Of a stretch of DNA of 6,655 nucleotides, positions 1 through 5,875 are shown piece by piece. The position numbers and the translations under genes were made by a program. The number at the start of each line of letters is the position of its first letter. Position 1 is the stretch's first letter. This stretch comes from Candidatus Tharpella sp. (lineage in GTDB: Bacteria > Desulfobacterota > Anaeroferrophillalia > Anaeroferrophillales > Tharpellaceae), in contig JAGGTT010000168.1 of NCBI GenBank assembly GCA_021163565.1, forward strand, positions 1 through 6,655, given 5' to 3'. The notes under the pieces are model-generated. The model saw nothing but the letters and a program-made list of their open reading frames with translations. It was not told where the DNA came from and did no database searches.

Positions 1-1832
1 AGCTGCTCTTCAAGTTCGGGAAATCTTTTCTTCCAATGATCTTGCGGCGGTGCCTCATCAATTCGGCGCATGCCTCTTCTTATATTGATGGCCCGAACTA
101 AAGTCCGGTAACGCTTGGCCGCTTTAGTCAGTTTCTCTTCATCCATATCGATGCCGGCCCCGGCCGAAATAAATTTCGGATAGTTATGGATATGATACGG
201 TGGTTTTAAAGGAAACGATGATAAACCGGCACACTGGCCGAGAGCATCATCAATATAGTGCATCATCTCCTGCCAGTCGACAATATCACAAGTCATTTCA
301 ACCGTAGGATAATAAGGTATTGAGTTTTCTCCACGAATTTCCCAGTCAAGAAAATATTGCTTAAACTTATCATCCGGAACCTGAATCCAATCTTCAACAA
401 ATTTCTCCCGATGTTCCCGCTTGGGAAATGGCGCTTGCGGAAATTGCCCTTCGATCTGGGTGATATTGATCTTTTCACCAGTTGCATACATCAGGAAATA
501 GATGGGATTGAGCATCGACAGCTTTAACGGCAGCTGTTCAATTTTTTTAATATTGTTATGGGCATAGGCTTCGGCTCCCTTACCAATCTTCTGGGCGGCC
601 CAGTAAGTACCATCGGCCAGGATATCACCAATCCCTTCGCGCCGCACAATCTTATCAAGCAGCCAATAAAATCGACCTTCACTGTCCTCCGGCATTCCGG
701 GAAAGTCGGCATCCGTCAAAATCCCGTCTTTGTAAAGTTCGAGGGCAAAGGCCATAACCTGAGGCGCTGAGAAACCATCGACACCGTATTCCGTCGCCTG
801 TTGCGCTATGCGCAGACCAAAGTCAAGATCCGAGAAAGCGCCAAACGTATACGTAAGTTTAGTGAAGCATTTCATCATGTAGGTCGGCAGCCCCGGCATC
901 GTAATTGTGGCCCCGCATTTCATCGGACAGTTAAAGCAACTAATTAACCGGGTCCGGGCATTTTCCAAGGTCTCGGTCCACTCTTTTTCGACCTCATCGT
1001 TCCAAAAATCTTTTATCCGCGTCCGCGAATTTCCCCACATGAAATTTTCGGTGTGCCATTTCTCATCATGGACTTTCATCTCTTGCGGAGATCCCAGACC
1101 AGCCAGAATCGGCATCACCCCCGGAATCGGATTATCTTCACGAATCTTTATATATTCCAACACTTCATTACAAAGAGCTATATACTCCTCAGGCTCGGCG
1201 ATATTGATATCCTTGGTTCCGCGAACCACAATCGCCTTAACCCCTTTGTCACCCATTACTGCCCCGATACCACCACGGCTGGCACTTGAACGGCCTTGCT
1301 CAATTGAAGCATAAAAAACCCGGTTTTCACCGGCGAGACCGATAGCCGCGACCTGGGCTTTGGGCTCATTCAACTCTTTGAGCAGAATATCGGCTGTTTC
1401 AATCGAGCCTTTACCTTTCAAGTGAGAAGCGTCCCGAATTTCGACTTTATCATTGTGAATCCACAGATAAACCAGATCGGGTGACTTGCCGCGCAGGATC
1501 ACTTTGTCATAACCGGCATATTTTAATTCCGGAGCCCAAAATCCCCCCATCATTGAAAATGCCATTAATTTAGTCTGCGGAGAGATGGTCGTAACAATGG
1601 TGCGATTGCAACCGGTAGCCGGCGTACCGCATAAAAGACCGGCCCCGAATATGAGTAAATTTTCCGGAGAGAAAGGTTCAACTTCAGGCGGAACCCGATC
1701 CCACAATATTTTAGCGTTGGTTCCGAGCCCACCCAGATAAAGCTCAGTCTCTTTCGGGTCAGTTGCTACCTTCTCAATATTCCCCCGGGTTAGATCAATT
1801 TCTAAATTAAACCCTGTCTCTGCGTACCTCAT
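1..1832 (-). CDS. bamB: Benzoyl-CoA reductase class II, tungsten-containing active-site subunit BamB (C-terminus cut by window edge)
   Basis: BamB is the subunit of ATP-independent class II benzoyl-CoA reductase that reduces the aromatic ring of benzoyl-CoA to a cyclic dienoyl-CoA in the cytoplasm of strict anaerobes. It belongs to the aldehyde:ferredoxin oxidoreductase (AOR) family and carries a tungsten-bis-pterin and a [4Fe-4S] cluster. The reading frame is open for 610 codons from ATG 1832 to the left edge. About 40 residues are missing compared with the roughly 650 I recall for the family. It starts MRYAETGFNLEIDLTRGNIE, which closely matches the Geobacter protein as I remember it. The AOR cluster cysteines are visible: Cys299, Cys302 and Cys306 (CFNCPMKC) and the distal Cys534 (LGQCAG). 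Glu251, His255, Glu257, His260 and Cys322 fall exactly at the positions I recall for the active-site metal region of Geobacter metallireducens BamB, so numbering is collinear. The start has a good Shine-Dalgarno sequence. bamC would be expected beyond the left edge. The alternative, another AOR-family oxidoreductase, is unlikely given the near-identical motifs. Confidence 0.93.
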   Translation of the reverse strand, partial: MRYAETGFNLEIDLTRGNIEKVATDPKETELYLGGLGTNAKILWDRVPPEVEPFSPENLLIFGAGLLCGTPATGCNRTIVTTISPQTKLMAFSMMGGFWAPELKYAGYDKVILRGKSPDLVYLWIHNDKVEIRDASHLKGKGSIETADILLKELNEPKAQVAAIGLAGENRVFYASIEQGRSSASRGGIGAVMGDKGVKAIVVRGTKDINIAEPEEYIALCNEVLEYIKIREDNPIPGVMPILAGLGSPQEMKVHDEKWHTENFMWGNSRTRIKDFWNDEVEKEWTETLENARTRLISCFNCPMKCGATITMPGLPTYMMKCFTKLTYTFGAFSDLDFGLRIAQQATEYGVDGFSAPQVMAFALELYKDGILTDADFPGMPEDSEGRFYWLLDKIVRREGIGDILADGTYWAAQKIGKGAEAYAHNNIKKIEQLPLKLSMLNPIYFLMYATGEKINITQIEGQFPQAPFPKREHREKFVEDWIQVPDDKFKQYFLDWEIRGENSIPYYPTVEMTCDIVDWQEMMHYIDDALGQCAGLSSFPLKPPYHIHNYPKFISAGAGIDMDEEKLTKAAKRYRTLVRAINIRRGMRRIDEAPPQDHWKKRFPELEEQ

Positions 1833-1838
1833 TTTTTA

Positions 1839-1844
1839 CCCCTT
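1839..1844 (-). promoter_or_regulatory. Ribosome binding site of bamB
   Basis: The minus strand reads AAGGGG here, followed by six bases and the ATG at 1832. This spacing and the match of the following protein to BamB N-termini fix the start. Confidence 0.75.
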
Positions 1845-1940
1845 AGTTTAAATATCCAGATGCGGCTCCATACCAGAGCTCTCATATTATTCTATAATCT
1901 TGATGCCTGAACCATTTATTATTCTGGAAATCCATCTTTT

Positions 1941-1953
1941 GCATAGACTATGC
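1941..1953. promoter_or_regulatory. Possible operator: perfect palindrome GCATAG-A-CTATGC
   Basis: Two perfect 6-base half-sites are separated by one base, about 110 bases upstream of the bamB start. A further GCATAG half-site lies at 2019-2024. The symmetry suits a dimeric helix-turn-helix repressor or activator, and bam genes are known to be tightly induced by aromatics. The binding protein is unknown and the site could be chance in AT-rich DNA. Confidence 0.3.
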
Positions 1954-2229
1954 CATCTTCTCTGAGACACCGCTAATTTCATAAATGCATAATCAAGATT
2001 GGCGAACCTGATATTTGTGCATAGCCCGTCAGCATTTACTCTAACCAGTCGTACATCCATATTATTAATGTCATAGTTAGATAACTCATGAGCTCCACCA
2101 CACTCCCTATAATCTAAAAGCACTTTAGTTCCGTTAGATGTTTCACCTGTCCCGGTTTCAATATACAACCACCAAAAATGGGACCGTACTGACTTCGGAT
2201 AAACAGGCAGAGCCGACAGAGTTCAGCTG

Positions 2230-2248
2230 AGCAAAGTTTACCTTTGCT
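2230..2248. repeat. Short perfect inverted repeat (7-bp arms, 5-base loop)
   Basis: AGCAAAG and CTTTGCT flank the loop TTTAC. A run of four T follows a few bases later on the plus strand, but no gene ends just before it on that strand, so a terminator role is not supported. It may belong to decayed mobile DNA or be chance. Confidence 0.4.
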
Positions 2249-2445
2249 GGTGAATTTTGACACGGCCAGAAAACCCCGCACCCGACAAATTCAACCACTA
2301 ATTTCCGGCCTGACCCAGATTAGAAACATGGATCAACTTTTCACCTGAATGACGAGATACTAACTAATTTTCACAAAACTGGAGCACCAATAATCTAATG
2401 ATTTTCATCACGATCTCACCATTACGAACTCTTTTGCAACAGTTT

Positions 2446-2457
2446 TGATTATAATCA
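2446..2457 (+). promoter_or_regulatory. Candidate -10 element inside a 12-bp palindrome upstream of the lipoprotein gene
   Basis: TGATTATAATCA is its own reverse complement and contains a perfect TATAAT at 2450-2455, about 120 bases before the lipoprotein start. No good TTGACA-like -35 box sits 16-18 bases upstream (the nearest TTGCAA at 2434-2439 is only 10 bases away). If it is a promoter, it would need an activator or a long leader. The symmetry means it could serve either strand. Confidence 0.25.
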
Positions 2458-2562
2458 TGAAAAGAGGCAGATATTTCCATTGTAATAAGGTATTTTTCAT
2501 GTTAATAACCAGCATTCAACTCGTAAGTGTACGATTCATACATAAACTACAGTATTTGTTAC

Positions 2563-2567
2563 GGAGG
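2563..2567 (+). promoter_or_regulatory. Ribosome binding site of the small lipoprotein gene
   Basis: GGAGG followed by seven bases and ATG 2575. This selects ATG 2575 over an upstream in-frame ATG at 2527, which lacks such a site and would put 16 extra residues in front of the signal peptide. Confidence 0.8.
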
Positions 2568-2574
2568 ATCCACC

Positions 2575-2784
2575 ATGTTAAAAAATCTGACTATAGTAAT
2601 CATCAGCCTGTTGCTTTTAAGTCTGGCCGCCTGTGACAGTAAACCCAAAACCACCACTGAAAAAGTGAAAGAATCAATCCATAATGCCGCTGACACGACC
2701 AAAGAGGCAGCCCATGATGCTGGGGTTGCCACCAAGGAAGCAGCTCATGATATTAAACATGATGTAAAAAAAGCTGCGGAGTAA
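2575..2784 (+). CDS. Small lipoprotein with 11-residue amphipathic repeats
   Basis: This gene encodes a 69-residue protein. Residues 1-19 form a lipoprotein signal peptide with Lys3, a long Leu/Ile core and the lipobox LAAC, so Cys20 should be lipidated and become the mature N-terminus. The residue after Cys is Asp21, which in enterobacteria keeps lipoproteins in the inner membrane; whether that rule holds here is unknown. The mature part is only 50 residues, very rich in Ala, Lys, Glu, His and Asp, and has no further membrane segment. From residue 31 on it runs as three 11-residue units (31-41, 42-52, 53-63) and a partial one (64-69), with the core TKEAAHD repeated. Such 11-mers form amphipathic helices, as in LEA-like and entericidin-like small envelope proteins. 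Those families suggest a stress or envelope role, but I cannot name a function. It is transcribed away from bamB and ends at its own hairpin terminator. Confidence 0.85.
   Translation: MLKNLTIVIISLLLLSLAACDSKPKTTTEKVKESIHNAADTTKEAAHDAGVATKEAAHDIKHDVKKAAE
2665..2781 (+). repeat. Tandem 33-bp coding repeat (11-residue units) in the lipoprotein gene
   Basis: Units lie at 2665-2697, 2698-2730 and 2731-2763, with a partial unit at 2764-2781. The second and third share a nearly identical 21-base core (T-K-E-A-A-H-D) differing mostly at third codon positions. The first unit is more diverged. This suggests duplication followed by selection on the protein. Confidence 0.7.
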
Positions 2785-2816
2785 ATAACTGCCTCAGAAA
2801 ACTGATGGTACTATTT

Positions 2817-2861
2817 AAAAAGCCGGGTCGTCTATGTCATAAATAGACAACCCGGCTTTTT
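2817..2861. terminator. Bidirectional rho-independent terminator between convergent genes
   Basis: A long hairpin has an outer stem of four A-T pairs plus AGCCGGGT/ACCCGGCT (2821-2828 with 2850-2857), one C-A mismatch, an inner stem GTCTAT/ATAGAC (2830-2835 with 2843-2848) and a 7-base loop. A T run follows on the plus strand (2857-2862), and an A run precedes it (2817-2821), giving a T run on the minus strand. It sits 32 bases after the lipoprotein stop and 44 bases after the TPR gene stop, so it can end both transcripts. Confidence 0.93.
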
Positions 2862-2905
2862 TGCGGAAAACTTTTCACACACTGCCAAACCCAGGCCGGT
2901 TCAGA

Positions 2906-4156
2906 TCAGGAATCCTTATTTTTCAGCCATGGCTTTAAGGTTTGGAGAAGCTCCTGAGCCTGTTTTTGCCAGGCCGGATATTTTGCGGCCTGCTGCCAGG
3001 AACTGGCAGCACCGGGAAAATCGTCAAGATTCCAGGCACAGTAACCGGCGAGGATGAATTGACGACCGTCATCTTCAGAAATCTTATCCAGAGCCATAAA
3101 AATTTCAGCCGCCTCGCGGTAGAGGCCGGCCGCGTAAAGAATTTCACCGCGCATAAAAAGATTCATTGGATCAGGATAAAGTTTCTGGAGGCGAGTTAAA
3201 GTCTTAAGCGCTTTTTCGGTTTGACCAATCTGCCGATAAAGAGACACAAGCTGTTTAAGCTCCTGCGCGGCTGGTACCTTCTCAATGTAAACCTTGGTTA
3301 AAATCTCCGCGGCATCCGCAAACAGAGCAAGCTGCTGATAGATTGCGGCCATAAGTTTACGCTCTTTAATGGTAATATGCCCTTCTACCTGCAAAACCCT
3401 GTATGCTACAAGAGCTTTACGCCAATCCCCGGCCGCCACCGCCACCTGACCGTATAACCGCCAGTGAGAAATTTCATCAGGATAGAGATCGACCAGTCTT
3501 TCGGCAACCAAAAGCGCAGCTTGCGGATCCGACAACTGCCAGTCAACCTGAATCAAGGCTTTGAACCAGGCCGCCGGTGGTGATGATAAAGTCTCAGCCG
3601 GGGTTGCGGTCAGCGCAACCAGGAGGGTGCGAGCCCGTTTATAATCACCAGCGTAAAGAGCGGCAACCGCGGCTTTATATTTTAATTGGGCACTCTTCTT
3701 GGGCACCTTTTCCGCCGCCTGCAGAAAAATACGGGAAGCCGCCTTATAATCTTCAACCTGGAGCAGGGCCATGCCGTAATTTTCAAAGGCCTGACCAAAA
3801 TCCGGGGCCGCGACCACGACTTGACGATAGAGACTTACCGACTTATGGTAGTTTCCGAGTTGAAAATTAAAATTGGCGGCGACAAAGCCCAAAAGCGGCG
3901 GCAGAGCCCGGGTACGACCCTGATTAAATTGCTCAATTTTCTGCACCGCCGACCTGTACTTTCCGGCCCGGCTTAACTCCTGTACCGTAAAAAGCAGGCT
4001 TGTTGCCGCCGGTGACAAACCCTTCTGATAAAATGCGGCATCTTCCGCTGATGTAACCCCAGCTGAAAAAGAGAGTAATGCCGACAGGATTATAAGCAGT
4101 AAACCCTGCTTTAAATAATCCTCTCCTTTTCGCAGCGACTGCCATTTAACGATCAA
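2906..4156 (-). CDS. Exported TPR-repeat protein of a TonB2-type operon (start uncertain)
   Basis: This is the last gene of the TtpC-ExbB-ExbD-TonB operon, a place where TonB2-type clusters of Vibrio and Shewanella also carry a TPR protein of unclear role. From TTG 4156 it has 416 residues. A basic N-terminus is followed by the hydrophobic stretch GLLLIILSALLSFSAG (residues 18-33) and a likely signal peptidase site after VTSA (residue 37). The rest is helical repeats with TPR spacing and motifs, for example G-N-Y-H-K-S-V (101-107), E-D-Y-K-A-A-S (135-141), G-D-Y-K-R-A-R (170-176), G-D-W-R-K-A-L (243-249), G-Q-T-E-K-A-L (311-317) and G-L-Y-R-E-A-A (344-350). A periplasmic scaffold role is inferred. 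The start is a problem: the strong Shine-Dalgarno sequence at 4120-4130 faces a TTA codon (4114-4112) in this frame, while the usable ATG 4207, ATG 4204, GTG 4201, TTG 4168 and TTG 4156 all lie inside tonB. I chose TTG 4156 because it gives the smallest overlap (11 bases). Confidence 0.85.
   Translation of the reverse strand: MIVKWQSLRKGEDYLKQGLLLIILSALLSFSAGVTSAEDAAFYQKGLSPAATSLLFTVQELSRAGKYRSAVQKIEQFNQGRTRALPPLLGFVAANFNFQLGNYHKSVSLYRQVVVAAPDFGQAFENYGMALLQVEDYKAASRIFLQAAEKVPKKSAQLKYKAAVAALYAGDYKRARTLLVALTATPAETLSSPPAAWFKALIQVDWQLSDPQAALLVAERLVDLYPDEISHWRLYGQVAVAAGDWRKALVAYRVLQVEGHITIKERKLMAAIYQQLALFADAAEILTKVYIEKVPAAQELKQLVSLYRQIGQTEKALKTLTRLQKLYPDPMNLFMRGEILYAAGLYREAAEIFMALDKISEDDGRQFILAGYCAWNLDDFPGAASSWQQAAKYPAWQKQAQELLQTLKPWLKNKDS
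4120..4130 (-). promoter_or_regulatory. Strong ribosome binding site for the TPR gene without a canonical start codon
   Basis: The minus strand reads AAAAGGAGAGG. Five bases further on, in the TPR frame, is TTA at 4114-4112, directly before the Lys-Gln and hydrophobic core of the signal peptide. No ATG, GTG or TTG follows it in this frame within the signal peptide. The site therefore marks the expected start but does not match an ordinary one. Confidence 0.55.
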
Positions 4157-4847
4157 GTTTGAAAACAATCGTCGTCTCCACCAGAGTCTTGACCTTTGCA
4201 CCATCAACTATTCCCGGCTGAAAATGCCAGTTGGAAACTGTCTGCCGGATCGCTTTCTCAAAAAATCCAACCGGTTCCGCCTTAATAATCTCAAGTCCTG
4301 TAACCTGCCCCGCACGAGTAACAAAAAAACGTATCTTGACTGAGCCCTCGATCCCCCGGCGCCGGGCCCGGAAAGGATAAATCGGCTCCATCCGGCCCTG
4401 ACTCACGGGTTCGCTGTCGAGCTCTCCGACCCGATAAAATTCACGTTGCAAAACTTTTACGGCCGGGGTCTTGGTCGCCACCGGGTCGGGATGCAACTGC
4501 AAGTTGCTCTCAATGCGGGGGTCGAGTTTTATTCTGGACTGGCTGATATCAGGATTGATCTCAGGTTTTAAGAAGACCGGCTGAATCGGTTCCGGCAGCG
4601 GTTTGGGAAGCTTAACTTCCGGCTGGGGTTCCGGTTCCCGCTGCGATGGTGCAAATTCCTGCTCAAGCTTGGCCGGGACCACAAAAACCGGTTCTTTGAG
4701 TCGCGGAGGTAAATCCCTTGAGCCGCTCCCGCCCCGGAACAGCCAGGGAATCAAAACCATAATCAGCAGATTTATCAGTATTGCTCCAGTTAAGGCAATG
4801 AGAAGATTCAAGCCGGAAAAGGATCCTGATTGAGGCTTAAGAAACAT
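4146..4847 (-). CDS. tonB: TonB family energy transducer
   Basis: TonB carries the force from the inner-membrane ExbB-ExbD proton channel across the periplasm to outer-membrane receptors. This protein has 233 residues from ATG 4847, two bases after the exbD stop. A longer frame back to 4913 would only add residues read from within exbD. Residues 15-37 form the single membrane anchor. Residues 47-125 are rich in Pro, Glu and Lys, the usual periplasm-spanning part. The C-terminal domain (about 135-233) shows the family signature: E-P-I-Y-P (154-158), RRRGIEGSV (162-170), F-V-T-R-A-G-Q-V (175-182) and N-W-H-F-Q-P (206-211). The anchor contains no His, whereas E. coli TonB needs His20; Asn26 is the only polar side chain inside the core. 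TonB2-type proteins are shorter than E. coli TonB, and this one fits. There is no clear Shine-Dalgarno sequence, so translation is probably coupled to exbD. The cognate receptor is not in the window. Confidence 0.93.
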   Translation of the reverse strand: MFLKPQSGSFSGLNLLIALTGAILINLLIMVLIPWLFRGGSGSRDLPPRLKEPVFVVPAKLEQEFAPSQREPEPQPEVKLPKPLPEPIQPVFLKPEINPDISQSRIKLDPRIESNLQLHPDPVATKTPAVKVLQREFYRVGELDSEPVSQGRMEPIYPFRARRRGIEGSVKIRFFVTRAGQVTGLEIIKAEPVGFFEKAIRQTVSNWHFQPGIVDGAKVKTLVETTIVFKLDR

Positions 4848-4849
4848 CG

Positions 4850-5272
4850 TTAACGGCCGCTGGCAGGGCTTTCTGTCGCCACCGCAATCCGCGGGGCTCC
4901 AGCCAGGCGGCACTGATCGAGAACCTTTATGGTGAGTCCGGTCGCGACCTGCCGGTCCGCAACGATAACGATGCTGCCGTCCGGATTCTGGGCCAGAAAA
5001 CGTTCACTTACAGCCCGGATAGTCCGCAAATCAATCTGATGGCCGTCAACAAAAATACGGCCTCCAGCATCTATACCGAGCCGCAGGCCGCTCTGCCCGA
5101 CCTCTGCCGACGTCAACGCCGATGGCCGCTCAACCTCGACTCCCGACTCACGGACAAAGGTCGTGGTAACCAGAAAAAAGATCAGGAGAATAAAAACCAT
5201 GTCCAGCATCGGCGCCATATCAATCTGAGCCGGTTTTCGCTCCCGTCGCAGGCGGGCTCGTACATTAATCAT
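4850..5272 (-). CDS. exbD: ExbD, proton-channel subunit of the TonB system
   Basis: ExbD sits with ExbB in the inner membrane and uses the proton gradient to energise TonB. From ATG 5272 the protein has 140 residues, the usual family length. A short basic cytoplasmic tail (RARLRRERK) precedes the signature IDMAPMLDMVFILLIFFLV. Asp24 matches the essential transmembrane Asp25 of E. coli ExbD, and one membrane segment follows at about 25-40. The remaining periplasmic part (about 45-140) has the ExbD/TolR fold pattern, including GRIFVDG and SIVIVADRQV. The gene overlaps the exbB stop by 8 bases and ends two bases before tonB. A GTG at 5281 with AAAGG five bases upstream is an alternative start that adds three residues. 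Confidence 0.93.
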   Translation of the reverse strand: MINVRARLRRERKPAQIDMAPMLDMVFILLIFFLVTTTFVRESGVEVERPSALTSAEVGQSGLRLGIDAGGRIFVDGHQIDLRTIRAVSERFLAQNPDGSIVIVADRQVATGLTIKVLDQCRLAGAPRIAVATESPASGR

Positions 5273-5873
5273 AGCATTCACCCAAGCCTTTCATGACTCC
5301 GGCCCGAAACTCCTCCAGCTTCTGAGTAACTCTGAAGGTTCGCCGACGCAGAAATCCGGCCATAAAAAGGCCGGGGATTGAAACAAACAGACCGCTTTGG
5401 GTTGTTATCAGAGCCTCGGCAATACCATTGGCCATGGCCCCGGGATTGCCGGTACCGTAAACTGAAATAGCATCAAATGTGGTTATCATCCCCTGTACCG
5501 TTCCCAGCAGACCCAGCAACGGCGCGATTGACGCCAACGCATAGATATAGTTGATCTGAGCCCCGAGACGACTCGCCTCCCGATCAACGAGACTATTCAA
5601 CAGGGCCAGATTATCCACCCGCACCTGACTCATTGATGCAATAAAGCGACTGACCACTTCGGCTAAGGGCACTCCAGAGAGGTTCATACGCAACTTGCGC
5701 TCACGCACCGCTGTAAAGGCCTCCTCCAACGTAATATCCCCACGGTTAACAGCCCAGACTCTCTGCAATTTAAGCAGGATCAAAACCCACATGACCAGTG
5801 ACACCAGAATGATCGGTATGAGCAGGGGACCACCCCGATAGAAATAGTCAAAGATATCAAAAACAATCCGCAT
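5265..5873 (-). CDS. exbB: ExbB, MotA/TolQ/ExbB-family proton-channel protein
   Basis: ExbB forms the pentameric inner-membrane channel around ExbD. The protein has 202 residues from ATG 5873, two bases after the stop of the TtpC-like gene. It has three membrane segments at about 15-34, 109-132 and 150-172. The family signature APLLGLLGTVQGMITTF (117-133) and G-I-A-E-A-L-I-T-T (150-158) are intact. Thr125, Glu153 and Thr158 correspond to Thr148, Glu176 and Thr181 of E. coli ExbB, which line the proton path. The cytoplasmic loop between segments 1 and 2 is of normal size. It lacks the long N-terminal domain seen in TtpC relatives, so it is the canonical ExbB2 of this operon. Its stop overlaps the exbD start. 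Confidence 0.93.
   Translation of the reverse strand: MRIVFDIFDYFYRGGPLLIPIILVSLVMWVLILLKLQRVWAVNRGDITLEEAFTAVRERKLRMNLSGVPLAEVVSRFIASMSQVRVDNLALLNSLVDREASRLGAQINYIYALASIAPLLGLLGTVQGMITTFDAISVYGTGNPGAMANGIAEALITTQSGLFVSIPGLFMAGFLRRRTFRVTQKLEEFRAGVMKGLGECYD
5278..5282 (-). promoter_or_regulatory. Ribosome binding site of exbD, inside the 3' end of exbB
   Basis: The minus strand reads GGTGA, a match to the GGTGA of the full Shine-Dalgarno consensus, five bases before ATG 5272. A competing AAAGG at 5287-5291 stands five bases before GTG 5281. Both lie in exbB coding sequence. Confidence 0.45.
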
Positions 5874-5875
5874 AA

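Larger units (their letters stand above)
1833..2574. other. Gene-poor divergent intergenic region between bamB and the lipoprotein gene
   Basis: About 740 bases separate two divergent starts, so this region should hold promoters for both. It is visibly richer in A and T than the flanking operon. I see a perfect 6-1-6 palindrome at 1941-1953, a 9-bp inverted pair at 1896-1904 and 1992-2000, a 7-bp hairpin at 2230-2248 and a 12-bp palindrome containing TATAAT at 2446-2457. An open frame on the minus strand at 1887-2168 encodes 93 residues from a TTG codon, but it has no proper ribosome site and no recognisable family. The stretch at about 2165-2420 has repeated G/T-rich patches that vaguely recall IS21-family termini. 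I could not assign a gene or a promoter firmly. Confidence 0.6.

Noticed and set aside
907..1314. Plus-strand open frame of 135 codons, and smaller ones nearby
   Set aside because: It lies antisense within bamB, whose minus-strand frame carries all the expected motifs; the plus-strand products resemble nothing.
2190..2352. Plus-strand open frame ending in a TGA near 2350, read as a possible transposase tail
   Set aside because: It has no start with a ribosome site and no recognisable motif; too short to support.
2527..2574. Upstream in-frame ATG of the lipoprotein gene
   Set aside because: There is no ribosome site before it and it would bury the signal peptide; GGAGG before ATG 2575 decides the start.
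3933..4145. Minus-strand 70-codon frame starting at the ATG that overlaps the tonB stop
   Set aside because: It overlaps the TPR gene in another frame and ends early; the TPR frame has a signal peptide and clear repeats. It might matter only as a coupling device.
4848..4913. Longer N-terminus for TonB starting inside exbD
   Set aside because: The extra 22 residues are Pro-, Cys- and Gly-rich shadow sequence of exbD; ATG 4847 sits two bases after the exbD stop and gives a normal anchor.
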